Positions 15,043-24,277 of a DNA stretch of 64,000 nt are shown here, piece by piece (position 1 is the first letter of the stretch; each line of letters begins with the position of its first letter). The notes beneath the pieces were generated by a model that worked only from the letters and a program-made list of their open reading frames with translations, searched no databases and was not told the DNA's origin. The DNA lies in assembly GCF_000424465.1 (NCBI RefSeq), contig NZ_AUJY01000001.1, positions 227,588 to 291,587 of the forward strand, given 5' to 3'. The stretch comes from Butyrivibrio hungatei NK4A153 (GTDB lineage Bacteria; Bacillota; Clostridia; Lachnospirales; Lachnospiraceae). Both the position numbers and the translations under genes were made by a program.

Positions 15043-16638
15043 ATGTACAGGATAATGATCGCGGATGATGAGGGTATAGTCATCGATTCCATGAAGTTTA
15101 TAATTGAAAAAGAATTCGGTAACGAATGCGAAGTGCAGTTTGCCAAGACAGGAAGAAGTGTTATAGAGCTTGCCGAGCGTTTCAGACCGGATATTGCGGT
15201 GATGGATATCCATATGCCGGGAATAAACGGAATAGAGGCAATCAAGGAGATTAAGCAATTCTCAGCAAACACAATCTTTATCGTAATGTCTGCATACGAC
15301 AAATTTGATTATGCAAAAGAGGCGATAAAACTTGGAGTGCTTGAATATATCAACAAACCCATGGACAAGCTGAAAGTTGTAAATGTCCTCAAAAAGGCAA
15401 TGGAGCTTATTGACGGAGAACGCGAAAAGCGAAGCAATGAGCTTATGATAAAAGAAAAGCTTGAAACCATTGAGCCTATAATTGAGAACGGACTTATATA
15501 CGATATCCTTCTTCAGGAGCATTTTGAGGAAGACATCGACAGTTACAAGACGATACTTGGAATAGAGCAGGATTACGGCTACATGATGGCTATTGTCTGC
15601 GGTGATTCGCAGGAAGGAAACCACATGACGAACGCAATCGGAAGTTCCGTCAAGGTTTCGGGACGTTATCAGGAAATCCGTGAAGGGGTAAAAGACTTTT
15701 TTAACTGTAAGATTGGTAACGTAATGGCCAACAAGATCGCTGTACTGATACCGCTTGATTCTTCAAAGATAGAGTACAACGACAGAACGGAGCTTATCGA
15801 TAAGGCAAGACAGCTCACAAGAATTCTTAAGAAAAAAACCGATATAAGTTTCAGAATAGGAATCGGAGGCGTTAAGCCGCTCAGAGAGCTCGGAGAATCA
15901 TACAGAGAGGCGCTTAATGCGCTTATTGCGACAACCGGTTCTGTGGCGCATGTAGATGACCTTGCGCTTGGCGATGACCATGAAGAAGATTATCCGGTAG
16001 AGCTTGAGAAGCCAATGTTTGATGCGGTTTCCAACGGAGATCTCAATGCGACCATGGTAACGGCGGGAAAGTACGCCGACTGGATGTACAATAGATCAAA
16101 GAACGGCGACCTCATGTCCATGAGAATAAAGGTTCTTGAGATGACTCTTTATGCGGAGAGACTTGCATTTAACAGCAGCGGAAAGAAATATATGTACTCA
16201 GGCCGTGACGACTATCTGCCTGAACTTATGGGACTTGGCACCGCAGACGGGCTCAGAGAGTGGTTTATGGGGAAGATTACGTCTGCCTGCAGAAACGTTA
16301 TAGCCAAGAAAGAAGAGAAGTCCAACGATGTCATAAAGACAGCAAGAAAGTATATAGATGATAATTTTGCAAAAGACATATCGCTTGATGACGTATCCAG
16401 AAGGGTTAACATCTCACCGTATTATTTCAGTAAGATATTCAAGGATGAGCTTGGGCTTAACTTTATTGAATACCTGACGAGTGTGCGAATAGAAAAGGCA
16501 AAAGAGCTTCTTACACAGTCTGATATGTCCATGAAGGAAATCTGCGGAGCGTGCGGATACACGGATCCGAATTATTTTAGCAGGAGTTTCAAGAAGAATG
16601 TAGGCGTTACGCCAACCGAATACAAAGAAGGACGGTGA
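15043..16638 (+). CDS. YesN-type response regulator, REC plus AraC HTH
   Basis: A 531-residue protein. The receiver domain (1-~122) has the acidic pocket IADDEG, the phospho-acceptor Asp55 in AVMDIHMPG and a terminal lysine in YINKPM. A central ~280-residue helical linker is typical of long YesN proteins. The C-terminal AraC domain (residues ~430-530) reads KYIDDNFAKDISLDDVSRRVNISPYYFSKIFKDELG and ends with GYTDPNYFSRSFKKNVGVTPTEYK. The likely targets are the chvE-like promoter downstream and perhaps its own operon. CGAGGGG precedes the ATG. Confidence 0.93.
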   Translation: MYRIMIADDEGIVIDSMKFIIEKEFGNECEVQFAKTGRSVIELAERFRPDIAVMDIHMPGINGIEAIKEIKQFSANTIFIVMSAYDKFDYAKEAIKLGVLEYINKPMDKLKVVNVLKKAMELIDGEREKRSNELMIKEKLETIEPIIENGLIYDILLQEHFEEDIDSYKTILGIEQDYGYMMAIVCGDSQEGNHMTNAIGSSVKVSGRYQEIREGVKDFFNCKIGNVMANKIAVLIPLDSSKIEYNDRTELIDKARQLTRILKKKTDISFRIGIGGVKPLRELGESYREALNALIATTGSVAHVDDLALGDDHEEDYPVELEKPMFDAVSNGDLNATMVTAGKYADWMYNRSKNGDLMSMRIKVLEMTLYAERLAFNSSGKKYMYSGRDDYLPELMGLGTADGLREWFMGKITSACRNVIAKKEEKSNDVIKTARKYIDDNFAKDISLDDVSRRVNISPYYFSKIFKDELGLNFIEYLTSVRIEKAKELLTQSDMSMKEICGACGYTDPNYFSRSFKKNVGVTPTEYKEGR

Positions 16639-16643
16639 CGCAT

Positions 16644-17711
16644 ATGAGAAGGTATATGGGGAAAATGCTCGCCGGCGCGCTTGCAGCTCTTTTGCTGATG
16701 CTGAGTGTTACGGGGTGTGCTAAAGAGAGCGGCGAAGGCGAGAAAAAGAAAAGTTCCGGTTCCGATAAGATTCAGATTGGAATGAGCTTTGATTCTTTCG
16801 TAATAGAAAGATGGCAAAGGGACAGGGATGTTTTTGTTTCCATGGCAAAAGATCTTGGCGCCGAAGTTAACGTACAGAACGCGAACGGCGATATTGAAGA
16901 ACAGAAAAAGCAGATTGACTACTTTATTAAGAACGGAATGGATGCAATAGTTATCGTCTGCATAGATTCAAGTTCGCTTGGCGATTCTGTGAAAAAAGCC
17001 AAAGATGCAGGCATAGTTGTTATTGCCTATGACAGGCTTATCTCCGATGCGGGAGTCGATCTCTACATATCTTTTGACAATGAAAAAGTAGGGGCGATGA
17101 TGGCGCAGACCATGGTAGATAACGGACTTGCGGACGGCAAGGTGATAATGATATGCGGATCTCCTTCGGACAGCAACGTTTCTTTTGTCGAAAAAGGATT
17201 CAGATCTGTAATGACCCGGTATAGAAATGAGATTGTTGATACAGTCTATGCGGATGGCTGGCGCGCCGAGAAGGCAAGTGAGTATATATATAAGAACACA
17301 GGGCTTGTCAGGGAAAGCGATGCGATAATGTGCGGAAATGATGATATCGCAAGTAATGTGGTAAGGGCTCTTTCAGAGAGAAGACTTGCCGGTGAGCTTA
17401 TGGTAGCGGGGCAGGATGCCGATCTTGAAGCCTGCCAGAGAATAGTTGAGGGAACTCAGCTTATGACCGTTTACAAGCCAATCGAGAAACTTGCGCAGGC
17501 AGCAGCTGTTTGCGCAGTCAAACTTGTTAAGGGAGAAGAAATAACGGAATATGATATTTCTAAGATAAGCGATGGTTCCAAAATGGTGCCTTATCTTAAG
17601 ATAGAACCTACAAGTGTGACCAAAAATAACATTGATGAAGTGATAATAAAAAGCGGATTCCACCTAAAAGAGGATGTTTACTTGAATGTACCGGATGAGA
17701 TGCCGAATTAG
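16644..17711 (+). CDS. Xylose/ribose-type substrate-binding lipoprotein
   Basis: A 355-residue lipoprotein (lipobox LSVTGC, Cys25). IGMSFDSFVIERWQRDRDVF, VNVQNANGDIEEQKKQIDYF and GIVVIAYDRLI are the hallmarks of XylF/ChvE-like binding proteins. It starts at ATG 16644; a GTG at 16635 overlapping the regulator's stop is an alternative. It lies between the two-component genes and the importer genes and is separated from the latter by a terminator. It therefore probably belongs to the sensor operon, either as a second sensor ligand-presenter or as an extra transporter receptor (inference). Confidence 0.88.
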   Translation: MRRYMGKMLAGALAALLLMLSVTGCAKESGEGEKKKSSGSDKIQIGMSFDSFVIERWQRDRDVFVSMAKDLGAEVNVQNANGDIEEQKKQIDYFIKNGMDAIVIVCIDSSSLGDSVKKAKDAGIVVIAYDRLISDAGVDLYISFDNEKVGAMMAQTMVDNGLADGKVIMICGSPSDSNVSFVEKGFRSVMTRYRNEIVDTVYADGWRAEKASEYIYKNTGLVRESDAIMCGNDDIASNVVRALSERRLAGELMVAGQDADLEACQRIVEGTQLMTVYKPIEKLAQAAAVCAVKLVKGEEITEYDISKISDGSKMVPYLKIEPTSVTKNNIDEVIIKSGFHLKEDVYLNVPDEMPN

Positions 17712-17755
17712 TCAGTAAACATGCGGGTTTGGAACAGTAGCACAAAATTGACACG

Positions 17756-17803
17756 ACCGATTATGCAGTGCAAAATAATGCTAGCATAATCGGTTAATTT
17801 TTT
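17756..17803 (+). terminator. Intrinsic terminator ending the sensor operon
   Basis: ACCGATTATGC (17756-17766) with GCATAATCGGT (17784-17794), perfect 11-bp stem, followed by TAATTTTTTG. Confidence 0.88.
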
Positions 17804-17865
17804 GTAACGATAGTAAAAATTTACAGAACATCGTAATTTATTCCTATTAATTTTGTGGTAAATTT

Positions 17866-17896
17866 TAGAATATAAACAACGCAGAAATATTTCTGC
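17866..17896 (+). promoter_or_regulatory. Leader of chvE-like gene with perfect 16-bp palindrome
   Basis: TAGAAT (17866-17871) is a plausible -10 without a clear -35, as expected for an activator-dependent promoter. Directly downstream lies GCAGAAATATTTCTGC (17881-17896), a perfect 8+8 palindrome, which may be an operator. The assignment is inference. Confidence 0.45.
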
Positions 17897-17927
17897 AGGA
17901 ATCCAAAATAAAAGGGAGGATACATTT

Positions 17928-19076
17928 ATGAAGAAGAAAATCATTAGTGCAGTTCTTTCAGCAGCTATGGTTGCAGCCATGCTTGTAGGTTGCGGATCAT
18001 CAACACCCGCAGCACCTGAAGGTGGCGCAGAGGCACCTGCTGATGCAACAGCAGCAGAGGGTGGCGAGGCACCTGCAGCAGAGACTCCTGCCGGCGAAGG
18101 CGGAAGAGTTGGTGTTTCAATGCCTACTAAGGATCTTCAGAGATGGAACCAGGACGGTGCAAACATGGAGAAACAGCTCCAGGAAGCAGGATACGAAGTT
18201 GACCTTCAGTACGCTTCAGATGACGTTCCTACACAGGTTTCTCAGATCGAGAATATGATCAGTTCAGGAGCTAAGGTTCTTGTTATCGCCGCTATCGAAG
18301 GTGATTCACTTGGAACAGTTCTTGACCAGGCTAAGCAGGCAGGCGTATCTGTTATCGCTTATGACCGTTTGATCATGAACTCAGACGCAGTTAACTACTA
18401 TGCTACATTCGATAACTACATGGTAGGAACAAAGCAGGGTGAGTACATCAGAGATCAGCTTGATCTTGAGAACGCAAAGGGACCTTTCAACATCGAGATC
18501 TTCACAGGTGACCCCGGTGATAACAACGCTAAGTTCTTCTATCAGGGTGCTTACGATGTAATCGAGCCTTACATCAAGGAAGGCAAGCTTGTTGTTAAGT
18601 CAGGACAGGTTGAGTTCGATAAGGTTGCTACACAGGGTTGGAAGACAGAGAATGCTCAGTCAAGAATGGATGCTATCATCGCAGCTAACTATGCAGATGG
18701 AACAAAGCTTGATGCAGTTCTTTGCTCAAATGACTCAACAGCACTTGGTGTTACAAACTCACTTGAGGCTAACTACACAGGTGATTGGCCGATCATCACA
18801 GGTCAGGATTGCGATAAGCCCAACGTTAAGAACATGATCGCTGGTAAGCAGTCAATGTCTATCTTCAAGGATACACGTGAACTTGCTGCACAGACAGTTA
18901 AGATGGTTGACGCTATCATGAAGGGCGGCGAGGCTCCTATCAACAACGAGAAGGATTATAACAACGGAACAGGTGTTATCCCTTCATACCTCTGCGAGCC
19001 TGTATTCGCTGACGCTAAGAACTATAAGACACTTCTTATCGATTCAGGATACTACACAGAGGACGATCTTAAATAA
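17928..19076 (+). CDS. chvE: ChvE-type multiple-sugar-binding lipoprotein
   Basis: A 382-residue lipoprotein: lipobox MLVGC (Cys22), then an Ala/Pro/Glu/Gly-rich spacer to ~residue 60. The type I binding fold follows (VGVSMPTKDLQRWNQDGANM, VDLQYASDDVPTQVSQIENM, VLVIAAIEGDSL, GVSVIAYDRLI, NYYATFDNYMVGTKQG). These are close to the ChvE/MmsA-system receptor that binds several monosaccharides. Codon use is strongly skewed (ACA, TCA and AAG dominate), marking very high expression. GGGAGG precedes the ATG. A hairpin after the stop would favour extra binding protein over importer subunits. Confidence 0.92.
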   Translation: MKKKIISAVLSAAMVAAMLVGCGSSTPAAPEGGAEAPADATAAEGGEAPAAETPAGEGGRVGVSMPTKDLQRWNQDGANMEKQLQEAGYEVDLQYASDDVPTQVSQIENMISSGAKVLVIAAIEGDSLGTVLDQAKQAGVSVIAYDRLIMNSDAVNYYATFDNYMVGTKQGEYIRDQLDLENAKGPFNIEIFTGDPGDNNAKFFYQGAYDVIEPYIKEGKLVVKSGQVEFDKVATQGWKTENAQSRMDAIIAANYADGTKLDAVLCSNDSTALGVTNSLEANYTGDWPIITGQDCDKPNVKNMIAGKQSMSIFKDTRELAAQTVKMVDAIMKGGEAPINNEKDYNNGTGVIPSYLCEPVFADAKNYKTLLIDSGYYTEDDLK

Positions 19077-19096
19077 TTTAAATTAGTAACAAAGCT

Positions 19097-19125
19097 GAGG
19101 CGGGCTTTTGTCCCGCCTCTTTAAT
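19097..19125 (+). terminator. Hairpin/attenuator between binding protein and ATPase genes
   Basis: GAGGCGGG (19097-19104) with CCCGCCTC (19112-19119), 7-nt loop, followed by a weak T tract (TTTAATAG). It probably allows partial read-through into the ATPase gene and protects the 3' end of the abundant binding-protein mRNA. Confidence 0.7.
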
Positions 19126-19173
19126 AGAAAAAATAACAGAATTAGAAAAAAAGAGATAGAAGGAGGGGTAAAC

Positions 19174-20721
19174 TTGGCGAAGATATTATTGGAAATGAAA
19201 AATATCACCAAAACATTCCCCGGTGTGAAAGCCTTGGACAATGTAAATCTTCAGGTTGAAGAGGGCGAGATTCATGCGCTGGTAGGTGAAAACGGCGCCG
19301 GTAAATCCACACTGATGAATGTACTCAGTGGCGTGTATCCTTACGGAAGCTATGAAGGTGATATCATTTATGACTCCGAGGTTTGCAATTTTAACGCTAT
19401 AAAGGATAGTGAACAAAAAGGTATTGTAATTATACATCAGGAACTTGCGCTTATTCCGTATATGACAATTGCTGAGAATATGTTCCTTGGTAATGAAAGA
19501 GGATCAAAGTACAAGATTAATTGGACAGAGACGGGTGTACTTGCTCGTAAGTATTTGGATACAGTGGGACTTAAAGATAGTACCCAGACATTGATTAAGG
19601 ATATTGGTGTTGGTAAGCAGCAGCTTGTTGAGATTGCGAAGGCACTTTCAAAGAATGCAAGACTTCTTATTCTCGATGAGCCGACTTCATCACTTAACGA
19701 GAGTGATTCAAAGGCGCTTCTTGATTTGTTACTTAAACTGAAGAAAGAACAGAATCTTACTTCAATTATCATTTCACATAAACTTAATGAGGTATCTTAT
19801 GTTGCTGATAAGATCACGGTTATCCGTGACGGATCAACAATTGAGACACTTACAAAGGGTGTGGATGATTTCTCGGAAGCACGTATCATCAACGGCATGG
19901 TAGGCCGTGAATTATCAGATCGTTTCCCCAAGAGAGTACCTAAGATTGGGGATGTAATGATGGAAGTCAAAGATTGGAATGTTTATCATCCTTTATATAG
20001 TGATAGAAAAGTTGTCAATAATGTTAGCATGAACGTCAGAAAGGGAGAAGTTGTAGGTATCTCCGGACTTATGGGTGCCGGCAGAACAGAGCTTGCAATG
20101 AGTATCTTTGGAAGAAGTTACGGCGAAAACATTACAGGAACACTTAAGATAAATGGTAAAGAAGTTAAACTTAAGACGGTTCAGGATGCAATCAAGCATA
20201 AGCTTGCGTATGTAACTGAGGACCGTAAGGGTAACGGACTTATCTTAACCAATCCTATTAAGATTAACACTACACTTGCAAACCTTGATGCAGTTAGTAA
20301 GAATACAGTAATCGACAAAGATAAAGAGTATGAAGTAGCAGTTGATTACAAACAGAAGCTTAAGACAAAATGTCCTTCTGTTGAGCAAAATGTTGGTAAC
20401 CTTAGTGGTGGTAACCAGCAGAAGGTTCTTCTTGCAAAATGGATGTTCGCTGATCCGGACATACTTATTTTGGATGAACCTACTAGAGGTATTGACGTAG
20501 GAGCTAAATACGAGATTTATTGCATTATCAACCAGCTTGTAGATGCAGGAAAATCAGTTATCATGATCTCTTCCGAACTTCCGGAAGTATTGGGAATGTG
20601 TGACAGAGTCTACGTAATGAATGAAGGTAGGATGGTTGGTGAACTTGATGGCAAAGAAGCCACTCAGGAAAAAATTATGACTTATATTTTACAGTCATCC
20701 GGAAATAAGGAGGTCAAATAA
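19174..20721 (+). CDS. gguA: Monosaccharide ABC importer ATPase (tandem cassettes)
   Basis: A 515-residue protein with two ABC cassettes, as in RbsA, XylG and GguA. Cassette 1: [20 protein letters not shown] (Walker A), [14 protein letters not shown] and [11 protein letters not shown]. Cassette 2: [19 protein letters not shown] as an altered Walker A, the [16 protein letters not shown] signature and [14 protein letters not shown] set the start at TTG 19174, 5 nt after AAGGAGGGG; an upstream in-frame start at 19108 would add a basic leader and has no ribosome binding site. The gene is followed by the permease gene with a 1-bp overlap. Confidence 0.92.
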   Translation: MAKILLEMKNITKTFPGVKALDNVNLQVEEGEIHALVGENGAGKSTLMNVLSGVYPYGSYEGDIIYDSEVCNFNAIKDSEQKGIVIIHQELALIPYMTIAENMFLGNERGSKYKINWTETGVLARKYLDTVGLKDSTQTLIKDIGVGKQQLVEIAKALSKNARLLILDEPTSSLNESDSKALLDLLLKLKKEQNLTSIIISHKLNEVSYVADKITVIRDGSTIETLTKGVDDFSEARIINGMVGRELSDRFPKRVPKIGDVMMEVKDWNVYHPLYSDRKVVNNVSMNVRKGEVVGISGLMGAGRTELAMSIFGRSYGENITGTLKINGKEVKLKTVQDAIKHKLAYVTEDRKGNGLILTNPIKINTTLANLDAVSKNTVIDKDKEYEVAVDYKQKLKTKCPSVEQNVGNLSGGNQQKVLLAKWMFADPDILILDEPTRGIDVGAKYEIYCIINQLVDAGKSVIMISSELPEVLGMCDRVYVMNEGRMVGELDGKEATQEKIMTYILQSSGNKEVK

Positions 20722-21911
20722 TGAATAACGATTCGGTACTCGGATTCATAAAGAAAAATACAATGATACTCGTTCTTATAGCAGTAGTTGCTTTCTTCTC
20801 TTTGCAGACAAAGGGAGCAATACTTCTTCCTATGAACGTAAGTAACTTAATTTCACAGAACGCTTATGTGTTCGTTCTTGCAACTGGTATGCTTCTCTGT
20901 ATCTTAACAGGTGGTAACATCGATCTTTCGGTTGGATCGGTTGTATGTTTCGTTGGTGCAGTTGGTGCAACTCTTATGGTTAATAAGAACGTTCCCATCT
21001 GGCTTTCAGTTGTTATCATGTTCGTTGTAGGAATCATGATCGGTGCTTTCCAGGGATTTTGGATCGCGTTTGTTAGAATTCCTCCTTTCATCGTAACACT
21101 TGCAGGAATGCTTGCATTCAGAGGACTTTCAAACGTAGTACTTAACGGTCTTACAATTTCAATCAAGGATAAGTCTTCATTCGTTAACCTTTTCGGTGGC
21201 GGTGCTGATTGCTATATCCATGATTTCTTCGGAAACGGATCACTTAACCTTACATGTCTCCTTGGTGGACTTGTAGCTGCTACAATCTTCGTTGTTGTAC
21301 AGGGCACATCTCGCATCAAGAAAAAGACAAAGGGTTATGAGATTGAGCCCATCTGGAAATTCCTTGTAAAGACAGTTGGTATTGTTGCAGTTGTTATGGC
21401 ATTCTGCTACAAGCTTGCTCAGTACAAAGGTATTCCTACAGTTCTTGTTTGGGTTCTCGTAGTTGTACTTATCTATGGCTACATCACAAATAACACAACT
21501 GTTGGACGTTACTTCTACGCAGTAGGTGGTAACGAGAAGGCTACAAAGCTTTCAGGTATCAACACAAACAAAGTTTACTTCATCGCTTACGCAAACATGG
21601 GATTCCTTGCAGCACTTGCAGGAATGATCACAATCGCTCGTCTTACATCAGCTCAGCCTACATATGGTCAGAACTATGAGATGGATGCTATCGGATCATG
21701 TTTCATCGGTGGAGCTTCAGCTTACGGTGGAACAGGTACTGTTCCCGGAGTTATTGTAGGTGCAGTACTTATGGGTGTTATTAACCTTGGTATGTCACTT
21801 ATGGGTGTAGATGCTAACATGCAGAAGGTAGTAAAAGGTGGCGTTCTTCTTGCAGCCGTTATCTTCGACGTAGTATCAAAGCGTGGTGGAAAGCTTATCG
21901 TAAAGAACTGA
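20721..21911 (+). CDS. gguB: Monosaccharide ABC importer permease
   Basis: A 396-residue protein with about ten membrane helices. It contains the RbsC/XylH family motif GGNIDLSVGSVVCFVGAVG, the FVRIPPFIVTLAGMLAFRG segment, and GGNEKATKLSGINTNKVYF and GSCFIGGASAYGGTGTVPGVIVGA near the C-terminus. It pairs with the tandem ATPase and the ChvE-like receptor to import monosaccharides. Start and stop overlap (TAATG). Codon bias is as strong as in the receptor gene. Confidence 0.92.
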   Translation: MNNDSVLGFIKKNTMILVLIAVVAFFSLQTKGAILLPMNVSNLISQNAYVFVLATGMLLCILTGGNIDLSVGSVVCFVGAVGATLMVNKNVPIWLSVVIMFVVGIMIGAFQGFWIAFVRIPPFIVTLAGMLAFRGLSNVVLNGLTISIKDKSSFVNLFGGGADCYIHDFFGNGSLNLTCLLGGLVAATIFVVVQGTSRIKKKTKGYEIEPIWKFLVKTVGIVAVVMAFCYKLAQYKGIPTVLVWVLVVVLIYGYITNNTTVGRYFYAVGGNEKATKLSGINTNKVYFIAYANMGFLAALAGMITIARLTSAQPTYGQNYEMDAIGSCFIGGASAYGGTGTVPGVIVGAVLMGVINLGMSLMGVDANMQKVVKGGVLLAAVIFDVVSKRGGKLIVKN

Positions 21912-21940
21912 TAGAACTAAGTTTCTTTGATATTGACACA

Positions 21941-21976
21941 AAAAGCCGTTGGTCGCTTCGACCGGCGGCTTTTTTG
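21941..21976 (+). terminator. Intrinsic terminator after importer operon
   Basis: AAAAGCCG...GGTCG with CGACC...CGGCTTTT (21941-21975), short CTT loop, T run. It ends the chvE-gguA-gguB operon. Confidence 0.9.
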
Positions 21977-22042
21977 CGTGTGGGAGGTTCGAGGGGTATA
22001 ATTAGTGCTAGAGGATAATATTAATTTTTTTTAGGAGAAATT

Positions 22043-24277
22043 ATGAAGAAGAGAATTGTGGTATGTGTTTTGGTACTTTCGATGATGATGTCGGGATGCT
22101 CTTTTGGCAAAAATGGAGGTAATGTGGCTTCGGATGCAGGTAGTGTCGCTTCTGGCAGTGTTGCGGCGGAGAGTACCGATGAAGGGAAAAATGCGGCGGA
22201 TGGTGCTGTGAGCGGGAAGGTTTATCTTCTTGGCAATTCTGAAGAGAAGTATTATGATGAGAATCTTGTTCCGGCAATTCCGGATTACAGCATAAAAGAA
22301 GACTTTTCCAATGTTGTATATAATGCGCATCAGGAAGGTCGCTTTAGTCTTGAAAATCAAAGCGAGTACAACGATGTGCAGGGCAGGAGGAATGCTCTTA
22401 TTAAGAATGGCTTTGTAGTTGAGGGGACGGGATCTGATGAGTTTTTTGATGAATATGAGAGCAACAGATACGATCTAAGGCCCAATTTCGTGACCGTTGA
22501 TTCTCTTATGCATACGTATCATCTCTATTTTTCCTATCTAATGAAGCAGACAGAGAAGAACCATATTACAGGAGAACTCAAAAAGCTTGGTAATCAGATG
22601 CTTGAAAGTTCCAAGAAGCAGTATGATGCACTTAAAGGTACTGAGTTCGAAGCTGCGGCGCTTAGGAATGTAGAGTTTTTCTATATTGGAAGTAAGCTCC
22701 TTGATGACAGCGTTGCCGCTCCTGTAAATGACAGCTCTTTTGACCAAGTCGTAAACGACGAACTTTCCAAGATAGCAAAAGCTGAATCTATCGCTACATG
22801 CGGGATCACAAATAAAGAAGAGGATTATTCCCAGTATAAGCCCAGAGGCTACTATGAGGGCGATGCCGAACTTGAGAAATACTTCAGGGCAATGATGTGG
22901 TACGGAAGGATTGCTTTTGCATTTGATAACGAGGATCTTGTGCGCTCGGGACTACTTCAGAGTCTTGCGATAGCGGAAAATGCAGAGTCTTGGGAGCGTA
23001 TTTACAGTATAACAAGCTTTTTTGCAGGAACATCGGATGATCCGGGATATTACGAATTCTCAAATATAGCAAAAAATTGCTACGGAGAGAGTGTTGATGC
23101 AAGCGCGGTCGCAGGTAATGCGGATGCGTTCGGTAAATTTGTGAGTGCGATAAAGGAACTTAAACTTCCCGAGATAAACTCGATTCCCGTAAATGAAAAA
23201 GAGGAGAACGTGATTCCTTCTTACAGATTTATGGGGCAGAGATTTACGGTTGATGCTGCGATCATGCAAAGGCTCGTATATAGGGCTGTTGAAGAAAACG
23301 GCGCGGGACAAAAGCGTATGCTTCCCGATACGCTCGATGCGGCTGCGGCACTTGGTTCCGAGAAAGCCATGGAAATACTGACTTCGCAGGGAGCTACGGA
23401 GTTTAAGAATTATTCGGAGAATATGGCGCGCGCAAAAGAGCACTTTAATAACAATGAGCCTTCAATATGGAATGTCAGTCTGTATTCCGGCTGGCTCAAT
23501 ACTTTGAGGCCTCTTTTTGAGAAGAAGGGAACGGGATATCCCAAGTACATGCAGAATGATGAGTGGGTAAAAAAGAACCTTGAGACATTCGCGGGTTCTT
23601 TTGCTGAGCTCAAACATGATACGATTCTTTATGCAAAGCAGATAGGTGCCGAGATGGGCGGCGGAGATGAGGATACGCCTGATGACAGAGGGTTTGTGGA
23701 CACGCAGCCTGTTGTGTTTAGCAGATTCAAGTTCCTTTCAGAGAAGACCAAGGAAGGGCTCGACAGATACGGAGTTCTTGATGCAAAAGAAAAAGAGAAC
23801 CTCGATAAGCTTTCGGAGCTCGCAGGAACTCTTTTGACAATATCCGAAAAAGAACTTAAGAACGAGAAGCTTACCGATGATGATTATGAGTTTATTCGTT
23901 GCTACGGAGGAAGCCTTGAGCATTTCTGGAGAGAAGTAAATGCCGAAGTTGAGAATCTTACCGATAGCTATCAGGCTCCTTGCCCTGTGATTGCGGACAT
24001 TGCGACAGATCCAAACGGAAGCGTTCTTGAAGTCGGAACCGGCAAAGCAAATACGATCTACGTGGTGTTCCCGATAGACGGAGAGCTTCACATCGGAAGC
24101 GGAAGTGTGTACTCGTTCTATCAGTTCGAGCAGCCTTTAAGTAACAGGCTTACGGACAGCCAGTGGAGAGACATGATCAACGGCGGCCATATGGACGATG
24201 ACTGGAACTGGGTTGAGAATACGGATAAGCCTGTTCAGCCCGAGTGGACAAAGAGCTACAGATTGGAAGATAAATGA
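22043..24277 (+). CDS. DUF3160-family lipoprotein
   Basis: A 744-residue secreted lipoprotein (lipobox MMSGC, Cys19) with a Ser/Gly/Ala-rich linker to ~residue 60. The remainder matches the DUF3160 family: NGFVVEGTGSDEFFDEYES, RPNFVTVDSLMHTYHLYF, RFMGQRFTVDAAIMQRLVYR, LYSGWLNTLRPL, KSYRLEDK at the end. The fold is helical and the biochemical role is unknown. AGGAG precedes the ATG. Its stop overlaps the CapA-like gene by 4 bp, so the two extracellular proteins are probably made together. Confidence 0.85.
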   Translation: MKKRIVVCVLVLSMMMSGCSFGKNGGNVASDAGSVASGSVAAESTDEGKNAADGAVSGKVYLLGNSEEKYYDENLVPAIPDYSIKEDFSNVVYNAHQEGRFSLENQSEYNDVQGRRNALIKNGFVVEGTGSDEFFDEYESNRYDLRPNFVTVDSLMHTYHLYFSYLMKQTEKNHITGELKKLGNQMLESSKKQYDALKGTEFEAAALRNVEFFYIGSKLLDDSVAAPVNDSSFDQVVNDELSKIAKAESIATCGITNKEEDYSQYKPRGYYEGDAELEKYFRAMMWYGRIAFAFDNEDLVRSGLLQSLAIAENAESWERIYSITSFFAGTSDDPGYYEFSNIAKNCYGESVDASAVAGNADAFGKFVSAIKELKLPEINSIPVNEKEENVIPSYRFMGQRFTVDAAIMQRLVYRAVEENGAGQKRMLPDTLDAAAALGSEKAMEILTSQGATEFKNYSENMARAKEHFNNNEPSIWNVSLYSGWLNTLRPLFEKKGTGYPKYMQNDEWVKKNLETFAGSFAELKHDTILYAKQIGAEMGGGDEDTPDDRGFVDTQPVVFSRFKFLSEKTKEGLDRYGVLDAKEKENLDKLSELAGTLLTISEKELKNEKLTDDDYEFIRCYGGSLEHFWREVNAEVENLTDSYQAPCPVIADIATDPNGSVLEVGTGKANTIYVVFPIDGELHIGSGSVYSFYQFEQPLSNRLTDSQWRDMINGGHMDDDWNWVENTDKPVQPEWTKSYRLEDK

